A DNA stretch of 64,000 bases from an uncultured Flavobacteriaceae bacterium (GCA_947488435.1 CANKZG010000001.1:620001-684000); one strand, 5' to 3'; shown: positions 8,694 to 18,482, numbered from the stretch's first letter. Program-made: numbers and translations. The notes: generated from the letters alone by a model not told the origin.

Positions 8694-9668
8694 TTATAAA
8701 CCGAGTTGATTCATTTTGTCCTTTTCGTATCGGCTATCCTCTGCAGGATATCTTAATAAACCCTCATATTTTCTGGATTGTTTTGCCATCGAATAAATTA
8801 AACTCTCTCCTGCAAAATTTGATTTTGGAACGTTTTTAAAAATTTCATCTTGAAAAGCTTTATCTGCATCAACAATGTCCCACCCTTGTGCTTTAAATTT
8901 CGTGATGAGATCTCCTAAAAACAGTGCCGATGCTAAATTATGATGAAGCAATAAAGTGTGATTAATATGCCTTTCATTCATCTCATAAGAAAGCGCTTCA
9001 TAATAATTTGCCCGTTCTAAGATGTGTTGCGCATAAAACTCTTTAAACTTGTCAATTTCTGCTCTTTCATGTCCCACTTCTTTTATTCTTCTAATTAAGC
9101 GTTGGTCAACATACCAATCAGAAGCGTCTATGGTTACGTAACCATTTCGGTAGTTGTTATCGGCAAGAATATTTCGAATACTGTCAACTTTTGATGGATT
9201 TTGCCCTTCCTTCAAGTATGGAAAACGAAATAGTTTAAGAGCGTTACTATGGTTCGAAATTATTGCATCCGTTTTTTTGAGTTCCCGCTCAAAAAGATAA
9301 GAGTCGTTTTTTTCAGAATTAAAATATGGATGTGAAAATGAGTGATTTGCTATTTTATGTCCATTATCATTCCAACTTTTAAGTAAAAACTGCCCTTTGG
9401 CATTCAACTTATTCTTTCCTGTAACAAAAAATACGGTCTTTAGATCTTCTTTTTCAAGATGAGATAAAATCATTGCATTCCATTCCTCAAATTTGTATCC
9501 CACCAAATCAGCCGTATTCCCATCATCAAACGTAAAACTAACGGTAGGTTTTGTTCTTGCTGTTTTTTTTAGAGTTTCTGGCTTTTTCTCTGATTTCTTT
9601 GTTACAGTATCTTTACATCCAAAGAAAATTATTAATAGAAAGAAACTTATCATTGGAGTTAGTTTCAT
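8694..9668 (-). CDS. Lipoprotein polysaccharide deacetylase (NodB domain)
   Basis: 324 residues. A lipoprotein signal ends at Cys18 (FFGC). The NodB domain starts near residue 42: TFDDG carries the catalytic base Asp48 and metal ligand Asp49, and NHSFSHPYF supplies the zinc ligands His109 and His113. The later motif RFPYL and the terminal LLLHHN with GWDIVDADKAF also fit the family. NodB enzymes remove N- or O-acetyl groups from polysaccharides or peptidoglycan; the lipid anchor puts this one at the outer or inner membrane facing the periplasm or surface. Polymer substrate is not evident from the context. Confidence 0.85.
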   Translation of the reverse strand: MKLTPMISFFLLIIFFGCKDTVTKKSEKKPETLKKTARTKPTVSFTFDDGNTADLVGYKFEEWNAMILSHLEKEDLKTVFFVTGKNKLNAKGQFLLKSWNDNGHKIANHSFSHPYFNSEKNDSYLFERELKKTDAIISNHSNALKLFRFPYLKEGQNPSKVDSIRNILADNNYRNGYVTIDASDWYVDQRLIRRIKEVGHERAEIDKFKEFYAQHILERANYYEALSYEMNERHINHTLLLHHNLASALFLGDLITKFKAQGWDIVDADKAFQDEIFKNVPKSNFAGESLIYSMAKQSRKYEGLLRYPAEDSRYEKDKMNQLGL

Positions 9669-9821
9669 AGGCGCTAAAATGTATGTTAATGATTTCAGTT
9701 ATGATTTGGTATTGAAAAATTCTTCAGAATTTCAAACTATAGTGATAAGGCTTTTCTAAAGGTAAGGAAAGTTGTTTTGCTTAACCAAATAACTAAGAAT
9801 TATGACTCTTGTTAACATCTG

Positions 9822-10280
9822 TTATTTTTTAGTCAATTTCAAGAATTTATGCAGTCCGCTTTGTGAAAAAATATGTCCATTCAGTCTAAATGCTTTTCTT
9901 TTAACTTCGGATTTAAACGTTATTTCCGTTATTGTTTGATACTTTTTACTAAGCATTGTCCATAGAACTTCTCCCTGCGTTGACGCACTTCTTTGTCGAA
10001 CTTTCCTAGTAAATTTCGTTCTTAAATCGAGGGTATTTATCTTTAGCCCGAAAATATTCTTTAATTCTATTCTTTCCTTTTTTACCTCAACCGTGTGGGT
10101 TAAAAAATAGAATATTATCAATAGAAGAGCTATCGCCGGGCTATAATAAATTAATGTACTCCTACCTAATTGAGATCTACTTTCAAATACCACAATTGTC
10201 ATAAAATTAATGAATAAAAGAAGAGCAGTTATGAGAAGAATTCTGCTAATCAGAAAGAGAAAATCTTTTTCAAACTTCAT
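9822..10280 (-). CDS. Two-helix membrane protein, possible PH-like domain
   Basis: 152 residues. Two hydrophobic segments (about 8-31 and 46-61) are followed by a cytosolic beta-rich part with VEVKKERIELKNIFG, a pattern seen in bacterial PH-like (bPH) domains. No family can be named with confidence. It stands alone between the deacetylase and the barstar gene. Confidence 0.5.
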   Translation of the reverse strand: MKFEKDFLFLISRILLITALLLFINFMTIVVFESRSQLGRSTLIYYSPAIALLLIIFYFLTHTVEVKKERIELKNIFGLKINTLDLRTKFTRKVRQRSASTQGEVLWTMLSKKYQTITEITFKSEVKRKAFRLNGHIFSQSGLHKFLKLTKK

Positions 10281-10434
10281 TTTCTATTATATGCTAATGC
10301 TTCGTATATTAGATGCAAAACCTGTTTAGTTGGTAAGATTTATACGTAATAGCTATAGTTGTACCTCGTATTAATTCTAGTTTGGAATCTTTAATATTTC
10401 AGATCTTATCCATTTTAATTTTCCAAAAAGGTAT

Positions 10435-10713
10435 TTAAGTTAATTGTAATTGAATATTCTTGTGTTTTTCAATGATTTTGATTATTGAATCGTAATATTT
10501 TAATTCCAATTTACTCTTTTCACTGCGATGCCATTTTAGGATGTATTTCTCATCAACATCATGGACTCCAAATCCGCCATATAAAACATCATTAAATGCG
10601 TTTAGATTTCGTCCTATTTTCCAACTTAGTCCGAAAGTCATTTTCGATTCTATCTCTCTATAAAACCCTTTCATATTTGAAAACTTATTTCCGTTTATCT
10701 CGATTATTCGCAT
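10435..10713 (-). CDS. Barstar family protein (putative ribonuclease inhibitor)
   Basis: 92 residues, the usual size of barstar. The core GLSWKIGRNLNAFNDVL (28-44) followed by GGFGVHD is the conserved face that fills the barnase active site, and the segment WHRSEKSKLE also fits. Barstar proteins bind and block secreted or toxic RNases of the barnase type. No barnase or other nuclease lies beside it; the next gene upstream is a small membrane protein. It may protect against a toxin made elsewhere or by neighbours. Confidence 0.8.
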   Translation of the reverse strand: MRIIEINGNKFSNMKGFYREIESKMTFGLSWKIGRNLNAFNDVLYGGFGVHDVDEKYILKWHRSEKSKLELKYYDSIIKIIEKHKNIQLQLT

Positions 10714-10771
10714 TTCGACAAATTAGGTATTACGATCTCATTAAAGCATCGGTTTTGAATTAAACTAGTAC

Positions 10772-10981
10772 TTATTTTTGGTTTGTATCTTGCTTTTTTG
10801 TTCGAATCGGTCTTTTCCCAAACCCCCATATAAAGTATAAAAAAACCAAAACGAAAATAATTATTTCGGAAATCTCTAATTGATCTCCTAATAAATAGGA
10901 AATTCCAACATAAATAACCGTTAAAAAAGCTAAACCTCGCAGCGTCCAACTATTTTTTAAATATCCAATGATCTTTTTCAT
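10772..10981 (-). CDS. Small two-helix membrane protein, function unknown
   Basis: 69 residues from the ATG at 10981 (MKKIIGYLKNSW); the frame could also open at a TTG three codons earlier. Two hydrophobic stretches (about 14-31 and 38-55) and a basic tail (KRPIRTKKQ). It lies 58 bp upstream of the barstar gene on the same strand and may be co-transcribed with it. Not recognised. Confidence 0.45.
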   Translation of the reverse strand: MKKIIGYLKNSWTLRGLAFLTVIYVGISYLLGDQLEISEIIIFVLVFLYFIWGFGKRPIRTKKQDTNQK

Positions 10982-11235
10982 TCCAGACAAAATTTATCTT
11001 TTCTCCATTTCAGGACCGTCAACCTCTTTTATAAAGTTCAAATTTATCAAATTGTATGTATTACAGGTATTTATTTCTTGTAACACTAAGCAACTAGTGA
11101 AGCTTGCGCATTTGTAGTACTATCAGCACCTTTTCCAATCTACAGAAAAAAAGACAAATTTTGCTGCTGCGCCATACCCTACAGGAAAAGCTAATATGTA
11201 AATACCAAGGGTTTGCTATGTATTCTTATGCACCA

Positions 11236-12459
11236 TTACTGGCAGTTACTGATTTTTTGATCGATTTGCTGCAGCAAAGCCCATATATAAATATGATAAT
11301 CTCTGATGTGAAAATCTCCATCAGAAAAGATAATCGGGCTTTGTAAGTTTTCCAATTCATTTGGTCTTTGATCCAATGCATTGGCAATATAGGTTACTGC
11401 CAAACCTGTTTTTATACTGGATTCTCTTTTGAAACGTGCTGTATACATATCGTCAAAAGCTACAAAATTTGCACCATTACTAAAATCATAAGCAATCCCT
11501 GGTGTTATGTATCGCATTGGGCTACTCGTTGTTCCATAAACTAAATCATCCTGATAAAAGGTGTCATTGTCGATATCGGTTGTCCGATATACCAATCCAC
11601 TATTTACCATTGTTTCGCTAAATGACGGGAGGGTTGAAATGGGTTCAGGAATAGGTTCGTCATTATCATAACTTCTCCAGAAATGCACACAACCACATTC
11701 ATTTGCTGAAGCGCAAAGTCCTATATTTTCCCACCAACCTCCTAATGTTGTACTATTCGATGCATATACATATCCCATACCTCCTAAGGCTGCCGTTATC
11801 AGTTTTTCTCGTAGTTCTGGATTAGTGTCAAACAGATCTCTAACTAGCATTGCCAACAGAAATGAGCCTTGTGAGTGTCTAGCAAGTATGATTTTATTCC
11901 CATTATTATGGTGCTCTAAATAATTTTGGAAAGAAGCTTTTATGTCAGCATATGCTTCTAAGAGCCCCATAGCTCTTTCTTCTTCTGTGTGATTAGTGCT
12001 TAGAAAGGAAGCAGGTGTTGCCTGTCTATATTTTGGTGCGAAAAATCGACCATACTTTGCTAATAACGCTCCCTGAGCCAAAATAGTTAACCCAATATAG
12101 GAGGTGTCCTGATTGCTTATCGCAACAGAGGTTGGTTCTGTAGGCGGATTATCTAACTCTGTTGGATGCACCCAAAATACATCTATCCCCGTATTGGTAG
12201 CTGCATTATTTTGGATTTGAATTACAGCAGTCGTGTTTAAACTTTCATCGATTAAAGCAATATCTAAATCATAATTTGCTAAAAAATTGAAAGGTTGATT
12301 TGGATGAAAATACCAATTCGTCATCGTGTTATAATCAACTGCAGAACTAGGAATTTCGATAATATCTTCTTCCTGAACTTCTTCAACTTGCACTGTATCA
12401 TTATTTGATGAACAAGAGAGTATAAAAAACAGCAGTAAAATTGTCCAAAAGTTTTTCAT
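11236..12459 (-). CDS. DUF3089 family lipoprotein (lipase/hydrolase-like)
   Basis: 407 residues. The lipoprotein signal is MKNFWTILLLFFILSC. The mature protein has the DUF3089 hallmarks: DVFWVHPTELDNPP early on and ARHSQGSFLLAML, an alpha/beta-hydrolase nucleophile elbow with the first Gly of GHSQG replaced by Arg. DUF3089 is a distant alpha/beta-hydrolase family without a known substrate. The CASANECGCVHFW segment holds three Cys close together, which is unusual and may form disulfides. Monocistronic, with about 290 bp of gene-free sequence upstream in which I see no feature. Confidence 0.75.
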   Translation of the reverse strand: MKNFWTILLLFFILSCSSNNDTVQVEEVQEEDIIEIPSSAVDYNTMTNWYFHPNQPFNFLANYDLDIALIDESLNTTAVIQIQNNAATNTGIDVFWVHPTELDNPPTEPTSVAISNQDTSYIGLTILAQGALLAKYGRFFAPKYRQATPASFLSTNHTEEERAMGLLEAYADIKASFQNYLEHHNNGNKIILARHSQGSFLLAMLVRDLFDTNPELREKLITAALGGMGYVYASNSTTLGGWWENIGLCASANECGCVHFWRSYDNDEPIPEPISTLPSFSETMVNSGLVYRTTDIDNDTFYQDDLVYGTTSSPMRYITPGIAYDFSNGANFVAFDDMYTARFKRESSIKTGLAVTYIANALDQRPNELENLQSPIIFSDGDFHIRDYHIYIWALLQQIDQKISNCQ

Positions 12460-12747
12460 TATTTGGGCTTTTGATCTATAGACGCTTAAAACATTAAAAG
12501 GTTTAGTTTTTACTTTAAACCATTTTTTTTAAAACGCACATATAATTATGTGTTGTAATACTATTCCAGTATCTTAACTTACAAACGGTAAAATTATTGT
12601 TAACAACAGGTATCTAGATAGTTACATCTCATATGGCATTAACAGGATAAGGTGCTGAAAAACTTGTGGATTCTCTGAGTAGTTTTAATTCAAGTAAGTA
12701 ATTCGGTAGGTTTTAGCTGTTCCTTTTTTAGAGCTGAATTATAGATT

Positions 12748-14232
12748 TTAAATCATCTCCTTCATATATTCTTTGATATTAGCATCCCTATAAATTTTCT
12801 GGATGGCCTTTGCATACAACTTTGTAAATCTCTCCTTTTTAATAAGGTTGCCAAAAAGATCTTCTTGTCTTATAAAAGCTAATGGGTCGCTTATCGTTTG
12901 TTTTGCTGCTTGATGAAGTTCGGTACTCATAGCATCACTAATTTCGATTGGGTGTCCATGCCTATCCATTCCTTTATCACTGTAATAGCACCATGCAGCA
13001 ATAACCAAGGTAGCAAATTTGATACTGCCCTCAATGGCTAAATTATCATGCAGGGTTGCAATTAAAAATTTAGGCAATTTGGCGGAACTTTCCGAACAAA
13101 TACGGCTTACACTATCTTTAATATTCGGGTTAGCAAAACGTTCTAATAGACTGTCTTTATAGTCCTTCAAATCAATCCCTTCTATATTTCCTAAAATAAG
13201 TGTTGCTTCTTGGTCTAGGAAAGCTCGCAAGTAGGAGACAAAAGTTTCATCTCCCATACAAGCATTGATTGTGTCATGACCATGAATAGCGCCTAAGATT
13301 CCCAACACGGAATGCCCAGCATTTAGTAGTCGCAGTTTCATTTTTTCATATGGACCTACGTCGGGTACGAATTGTACTCCTACTTTTTCAAAGTCTGGTC
13401 GCCCGTTTATAAATTCATCCTCTACCACCCATTGTATAAACGGTTCGCAAGTGACCGGCCAAGCATCCGTTACCTCAAAATTTTGTTCAAGTGTTTCGAT
13501 ATCTGCCGGGGTGGTAGCAGGAGTAATACGGTCAACCATGCTGTTGGGGAAGGAGACTTCTTCAGATATCCATTTTGTTAGGCTAGGGTTTTGCTCTTTT
13601 GCAAATGTGAGTAACATCTTGCGTACCATATCGCCATTATGTTCGATATTATCACAAGATAGAATTGTAAAAGCAGGTAGCCCTGCAGCACGACGTCTTT
13701 TTAAGGCTTCGGTTAAGAAACCATATACGGTTATCGGGCTATTGGGGTGTAGCAAGTCTTTTTGAATTTCAGGGTTATCAAAATTGAAAGCTCCTGTTGC
13801 GGGATTAAAATTATACCCCCCTTCGGTAATGGTAAGTGAAACTATTCTCGTATCAGCATGTGCCATACGAGCGATTACAGGTTCCGGGTCGGTGACCCCC
13901 ATTTTAAAATCAACGATAGACCCGATTATTTCTGGTTTAATCTTTCCATCAGGATGTTTGATGAGCAAGGTGTACAGGTGATCTTGATTTTTGAAAATAT
14001 CGTGCAGTTTGGTATCCGCTTCGCGCAGGCCAATCCCACAAATTCCCCACGCCGAGGCTTCGCCTTTATTTTTTAGTTGATGTAGGTAATAGGCTAGATG
14101 TGCCCGGTGAAATCCGCCGACACCAATATGTACGATTCCTATTTTATCAGAAGCACGCGAATAATTTGGCACAGGCATACGACTTTCCACTTGCTGTAGA
14201 TTAGCTTGATTGAGTTGTATTGATTTTTTCAT
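12748..14232 (-). CDS. Long-chain mannitol dehydrogenase family protein (mannitol 2-dehydrogenase or fructuronate reductase)
   Basis: 494 residues from the ATG at 14232, which overlaps the permease stop as ATGA; a longer frame exists but would lie inside the permease. The N-terminal NAD-binding domain begins at GIVHIGVGGFHRAHLAYYL. The catalytic pattern KxxxxNxxH is KLRLLNAGH in the C-terminal domain. Members oxidise mannitol to fructose or reduce fructuronate or tagaturonate to the hexonate. Length fits all of these. Translational coupling to a permease suggests that the same polyol or sugar acid is imported and oxidised; marine algae supply much mannitol, so mannitol is a plausible but unproven substrate. 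Confidence 0.85.
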   Translation of the reverse strand: MKKSIQLNQANLQQVESRMPVPNYSRASDKIGIVHIGVGGFHRAHLAYYLHQLKNKGEASAWGICGIGLREADTKLHDIFKNQDHLYTLLIKHPDGKIKPEIIGSIVDFKMGVTDPEPVIARMAHADTRIVSLTITEGGYNFNPATGAFNFDNPEIQKDLLHPNSPITVYGFLTEALKRRRAAGLPAFTILSCDNIEHNGDMVRKMLLTFAKEQNPSLTKWISEEVSFPNSMVDRITPATTPADIETLEQNFEVTDAWPVTCEPFIQWVVEDEFINGRPDFEKVGVQFVPDVGPYEKMKLRLLNAGHSVLGILGAIHGHDTINACMGDETFVSYLRAFLDQEATLILGNIEGIDLKDYKDSLLERFANPNIKDSVSRICSESSAKLPKFLIATLHDNLAIEGSIKFATLVIAAWCYYSDKGMDRHGHPIEISDAMSTELHQAAKQTISDPLAFIRQEDLFGNLIKKERFTKLYAKAIQKIYRDANIKEYMKEMI

Positions 14233-15953
14233 GCTTTTGCTGCTGTATTTAATTTCCCGCGTTTGAGCGCCCAATAAGAAAGTACAAAATAAATGATGGT
14301 ACAAATGAATGCGTAAGTGTAGAAGAGTTCTCTGTTTGCAATATAATTTGCCTCTGAAGCACTTCCGAATAGCACATTACAGGCTAAAACTAAGGTAGCC
14401 ACCAACGACGAAATGGCGAAGAATTTTAATCCCTTTGAGAAAAAAGAAACTTCCTTTGCAGACACGAGTTCATTCTTTGCTTGTTCCGACTGAAAACGTT
14501 CAATGGTTTCATTCCGAACTTTCTCTTCTTTTGCTTCTTTTGCATAGGTCTCTTTAGCTCCATACTTAGAAGCGAATAAAGTGTACACCAGAATGGTAAA
14601 AAACCATGTAGGGATAAAGAGGTAATAGAAAGAAATTAAATCCAAAGCATTCAATCCAAAACCGAAGGCCAAGCCCAAGCCCCAAGAAGCAACAGCAGGC
14701 AGACTAAAAGTCAGTTTACGGTACGAAGACCAATAACGTGTATAACCAATTTTAGGGAAAATTTGATGTTCGGTAAATACAATAGCTCCCACAGGAACAA
14801 CAAGAAGTCCCGCATAGGTCAGCAACGGTAGTATTTGTGAAAACACAAAAGGGAAACAGGCAATGCCAACCGTGACCAAACCAACTACAAGGGTTGTTTT
14901 CTTTCGAGAATAATTAAAGAAAATGGCTTGTGCTGCCAACCCTGCTCTATATAAATTGGTAATAGCGGTTGTCCATCCAGCTACAATTACAATAACAAAT
15001 CCTGACCAACCCAGCGCATAATATGCCACATCGCCCGGATCCAATGCTATGATGGATTTCCCTAAAATAACTGCAGCTCCAGCACCCATTATTCCTGCGG
15101 CAATCCAAGCAACATAATGTCCGAACATCATTCCGGTGCTGGTGGCATAGCCGTAAGATTTCTTCTTGGCAAAACGCAGTAGCGCCATATCAATCAATCC
15201 AAAATGAGTGATGGTATTGGCCGCCCAGCCGAAGCCGATCACTTCAACCAATCCGATTCCTGGTGCACCATCACTATTAATACCAGTCCAAATGGACTGG
15301 TCGCCTAGGGTCATAAAATCGGCCCATCCCGCAGGTAATGTTTTATCCAATACATCTAAAGACAAAGCAGGGAGGAGCACCATAGCGCCACTCGTAAACA
15401 TGACGAATAGCCAAGGAGCACAGATTCCCGAAAATTCAGAAACGGCATTAAATCCATATAGCGCAATGGAAACAACAACAATTCCTACAGCGAGTACAAT
15501 AAAAATAAACCAGACATTGGTAGGATACCAATTGAGCTGAGCAGGAATATTAAAAGCAAAACGTACTGCGGTCGAAGAGACGGTTATCATCGCTGCCGAA
15601 ATCACCGAAAAGATGATGACGTTAGCCCAATTATACAACTTGGTCATCGAGTCTCCCGCGATCTTATTTAGGTAGGTATAGAGACTCAATCGTGTATCAA
15701 CGGCAATAGGTGAGGTGATAAAACGCCAGCTCAGTACAGCCAGAATATTCCCAACCAAAAGCCCCAAGATAATATCCATGGTTTTAGCACCAAGCGCAAC
15801 AAAGGTAGCGCCGATAACGAATTCCGTGGCTGCAACATGCTCGGCAGCGTAGAGTCCCGCAAAGTGCGTCCAATCATGCAATTTGTGTTTGGCAACGGGT
15901 AATTGTTCTTCGTCAAGGTTTTTAAATTGCTTAAAATCTTCAGTCGAGTCCAT
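14229..15953 (-). CDS. NCS1/purine-cytosine permease-type transporter
   Basis: 574 residues from the ATG at 15953; an upstream TTG start is less likely. About twelve membrane segments. The N-terminal part (DWTHFAGLYAAEHVAATEFVIGA) and the GWAANTITHFGLIDMALL segment resemble the NCS1 nucleobase:cation symporter family. Known NCS1 members carry nucleobases, allantoin, hydantoins and vitamins. Here the stop overlaps the start of a mannitol-dehydrogenase-type gene, so a polyol or related substrate is inferred. A hydrophilic stretch of about 45 residues (near 480-525, Lys/Glu-rich) precedes the last two helices. Confidence 0.75.
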   Translation of the reverse strand: MDSTEDFKQFKNLDEEQLPVAKHKLHDWTHFAGLYAAEHVAATEFVIGATFVALGAKTMDIILGLLVGNILAVLSWRFITSPIAVDTRLSLYTYLNKIAGDSMTKLYNWANVIIFSVISAAMITVSSTAVRFAFNIPAQLNWYPTNVWFIFIVLAVGIVVVSIALYGFNAVSEFSGICAPWLFVMFTSGAMVLLPALSLDVLDKTLPAGWADFMTLGDQSIWTGINSDGAPGIGLVEVIGFGWAANTITHFGLIDMALLRFAKKKSYGYATSTGMMFGHYVAWIAAGIMGAGAAVILGKSIIALDPGDVAYYALGWSGFVIVIVAGWTTAITNLYRAGLAAQAIFFNYSRKKTTLVVGLVTVGIACFPFVFSQILPLLTYAGLLVVPVGAIVFTEHQIFPKIGYTRYWSSYRKLTFSLPAVASWGLGLAFGFGLNALDLISFYYLFIPTWFFTILVYTLFASKYGAKETYAKEAKEEKVRNETIERFQSEQAKNELVSAKEVSFFSKGLKFFAISSLVATLVLACNVLFGSASEANYIANRELFYTYAFICTIIYFVLSYWALKRGKLNTAAKA

Positions 15954-15960
15954 AAATGAT

Positions 15961-15981
15961 TTTGGTATCGAAAATACCAAA
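15961..15981. promoter_or_regulatory. Inverted repeat in the leader of the permease-dehydrogenase operon
   Basis: TTTGGTAT and ATACCAAA are perfect 8-bp arms around a 5-nt centre, ending 8 bp before the permease ATG. It could be an operator for a local repressor or an RNA hairpin sequestering the ribosome-binding region. No regulator gene is adjacent. Confidence 0.5.
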
Positions 15982-16124
15982 TTTTATATTTAATGGCTTT
16001 GTAAGTACACACAAAACTTTGGGTTTCGTAATCACTAGCCCTGTTTTATATCCCTTTCAACCCACTAAACTATCGAATAATACAAAAGCCGTGGTTGTCT
16101 ATACTCAATGTAATGTTAAGATTT

Positions 16125-18335
16125 TTATTCTTTTAAAATTACCTCGATCGCCTTTGCGAGCAATTCGTCTTTTCCCTTTCTAATACCATCGATAGTTGGT
16201 TTAACTTCGATATCTGGCACTATTCCAATTCGTTGGGTTTCTTCTCCATTGGGGTAGTTTATCCCTATTCCAGAAATCATTGTTCTTAATCCTCCCGGAA
16301 GCATGATTACTGATACATTTCCGTCTGCTCCTGCTGTTGTACTTCCAATAATGGTGGTACTATCCCCTGCTCTAAATGCCATAGACGTGTATTCCGCTTG
16401 ACTTTGCGAGAGTTCATTCACCAAAACAATAAGCTTTCCCTTAAAGCTTTTACCTTGATTTGGTATATTTAAATTGCCTGTAAACGTAAATTCCCCTGGA
16501 TTGTTAACATTCCCTCTTGTAAACTTCACAAAAGGTCTTGATGTCGAAACAAAATAAGATCCTAAATTAAAAGGAACAAAAGTTGACGGATAATTGCGAA
16601 TGTCAATGATGATTCCTTCGGTGTCACTAAACTCACTTTTTATTTTGGAAATGTCTTCTTCTTTGATGTTTTGAAGTGTTACGTAACCAATATTGCGGTC
16701 TAACAATTTATATGATTTGCCTTTATTTTTTGGATACCAACGATAAATATTAAGGTTATCTTTTGGGTATAATTTAAGTGTTTTCCTTTGCGGATTAGAA
16801 TTCCCCGAAACAAACTCAATTTCAATACTATTTGAATTTGAACGTAAAAGATCTGCCGAAATATCTCTTAGTCTTGTTGGCTCATTTGAAGCTGGGTAAT
16901 ATTTGGATTTTTCTTCTACCATTTTGGCAATAAGATTCCCATTTATTTTAGTAATGATATCGCCAATTTTTAATCCAACTACATTTTTTAGTTCCTCGTT
17001 GTAATAATCTGTTACAACCAATTGATTTTCTATAAAGCGCACATGAACTGGGGCATAGTTTAAGCCTTTCCATTGATCAATTTTGTCCGCCCCACCCCAA
17101 AGATTTGCATGGGTGTCCTGTATGTCTCCGATTATTTGAACTACCGCCAATTCGTACTCCAATTCATCTTTTGCTTTAATAAACAGCGGAATATATGCCT
17201 TTAATTTTACGTTCCAATCTTCATCCATTAGGTGTTTATAAGGAAAAAAGTAGTTTATCATATTCCAGTATCGATAAAGCGATAATAGTCTAAATCCCTC
17301 ATCAGGAAACGGCGTATTTGCATATGGATTTTCATTTTTAAAATTAGGATTTCCAACATTCGAAGTCATTCCAATGTAATAGTGTATGCCCTGCGAACGA
17401 TTATTGTAAACGTGAAACAATTTATTTCTTAGTACTTCATCTTGATCGTTAACCCATGCTAAATCGGGTTTCAGTAATGCGTTTTTATCTGTTGGTTTAC
17501 ATTTTGAACATTCTTTTATTTTACCAAGTAAATTAATCCATTCCACAAGAAGTTTATCTCTTTCGTTATTGTTTTCCACCGCAAGGTATTTTGGTAAAAA
17601 TCTAAAAAGTTCATAGTCCCAATTGTAGTTCCCTTTTGCTACTTCAGGGTGATGATATTTAAGAAAGCCCCAAACTCTCCCTAATAATTCAAGGTTATCA
17701 ATATCCTTTATGGTTAGATTAGTGAATTCAATTTGTGAGCCCCTATCAAATTCCTTATCAAGCTGTACTTTTGATAGTTTCTTTTCTACTTCTTTTAAGG
17801 TTTGAACATTCTTCCCGTCAATTGATAAAACAAAATCATCAAACCAAACTTCTCCTTTTCCTGAAAGTATTCCTGCAATAAATATGCTTTCTGCTCCCTC
17901 CGGATAGTCTAGAGTTATTGTATATTTCTGCCAATCTCTTGTTCCTCTTACATTTTGATTTTGCATATTATCAAATGCCAAAGAAGTTCCATTTCCATCA
18001 ACTCGCAACAACAAACCTGCGAATCCATTTTCGACATTTTTGATTTTCATAAAACCCTCAAGCTTTATTGTTGTTCCTTCATAATTTGCTGGGATTTTAT
18101 AAGCGATACTTCCAAAAGAATTCCCTGCTGGGCTTGATGTGATTTTTCCTGATTTTTTTCCCGAATGGGGCATATTAGTTATTGTCAACTCATAATTACC
18201 CCACTTGAACCATCCATCAGAAAGTGATTTTTCCCCTTTCTGATATTCAAATCCAAAGTTGAATTTATCGGTTTCTTGTCCTAGACAATTGAGGGAGACA
18301 ATTGTCAATAATGCCATCAGTACATTCTTCATCAA
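16125..18335 (-). CDS. Secreted S41 family (C-terminal processing/tricorn-like) peptidase
   Basis: 736 residues with a signal peptide (about 1-20). Residues about 22-175 look like a jelly-roll ligand-binding domain (VWFDDFVLSIDGK ends it). A helical part with two CxxC-spaced Cys (KECSKCKP) follows, then a PDZ-like segment (VVGLKIGDIITKINGNLI) and a C-terminal S41 peptidase domain. The active-site region is NELSQSQAEY, with Ser643/Ser645 in the place of the catalytic serine, and IGIVPDIEV near the end is typical of the family. It probably degrades periplasmic or extracellular peptides. It lies immediately outside the left end of the cassette array. Confidence 0.8.
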   Translation of the reverse strand: MMKNVLMALLTIVSLNCLGQETDKFNFGFEYQKGEKSLSDGWFKWGNYELTITNMPHSGKKSGKITSSPAGNSFGSIAYKIPANYEGTTIKLEGFMKIKNVENGFAGLLLRVDGNGTSLAFDNMQNQNVRGTRDWQKYTITLDYPEGAESIFIAGILSGKGEVWFDDFVLSIDGKNVQTLKEVEKKLSKVQLDKEFDRGSQIEFTNLTIKDIDNLELLGRVWGFLKYHHPEVAKGNYNWDYELFRFLPKYLAVENNNERDKLLVEWINLLGKIKECSKCKPTDKNALLKPDLAWVNDQDEVLRNKLFHVYNNRSQGIHYYIGMTSNVGNPNFKNENPYANTPFPDEGFRLLSLYRYWNMINYFFPYKHLMDEDWNVKLKAYIPLFIKAKDELEYELAVVQIIGDIQDTHANLWGGADKIDQWKGLNYAPVHVRFIENQLVVTDYYNEELKNVVGLKIGDIITKINGNLIAKMVEEKSKYYPASNEPTRLRDISADLLRSNSNSIEIEFVSGNSNPQRKTLKLYPKDNLNIYRWYPKNKGKSYKLLDRNIGYVTLQNIKEEDISKIKSEFSDTEGIIIDIRNYPSTFVPFNLGSYFVSTSRPFVKFTRGNVNNPGEFTFTGNLNIPNQGKSFKGKLIVLVNELSQSQAEYTSMAFRAGDSTTIIGSTTAGADGNVSVIMLPGGLRTMISGIGINYPNGEETQRIGIVPDIEVKPTIDGIRKGKDELLAKAIEVILKE

Positions 18336-18347
18336 TTTCGTTTTTTT

Positions 18348-18477
18348 AACGGTTCGTATAACCGTCAGTTACGGATTAAATTAGCGTTTATTTTTGGTTG
18401 GTATAGCCTTTAGCAATTCCGAGTGGATTCGGACGTAGTCGAATCCGCCCTAATTGTGGTTATACGTTGTTGTAGCC
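18348..18477 (-). repeat. attC-like spacer 1 (3' of VOC gene)
   Basis: Left end AACGGTTCGTATAACC, right end GGTTATACGTTGTTGTAGCC; the CGTATAACC arms pair exactly and the left arm carries extra GGTT. An inner hairpin GGATTCG / CGAATCC lies toward the right. The right end GTTGTAGCC (18469-18477) recurs as GGCTACAAC beyond the start of the VOC gene. Confidence 0.65.
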
Positions 18478-18482
18478 AGTTT

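Noticed and set aside
10345-10365. ACGTAATAGCTATAGTTGTACC downstream of the barstar gene as an attC-like arm
   Set aside because: It resembles a right arm of spacers 5 and 6, but no convincing left arm or matching end motif across the barstar unit was found.
10704-10949. 81-codon frame overlapping the small membrane protein
   Set aside because: It is a shifted reading of the 10772-10981 gene; the membrane-protein frame has the better start and composition.
16115-18350. S41 peptidase gene as an eleventh cassette unit
   Set aside because: GTTAAGA before its end and TTTTTTAAC beyond its start agree weakly, but no palindromic spacer could be found at 15982-16124 and the motif is low-complexity.
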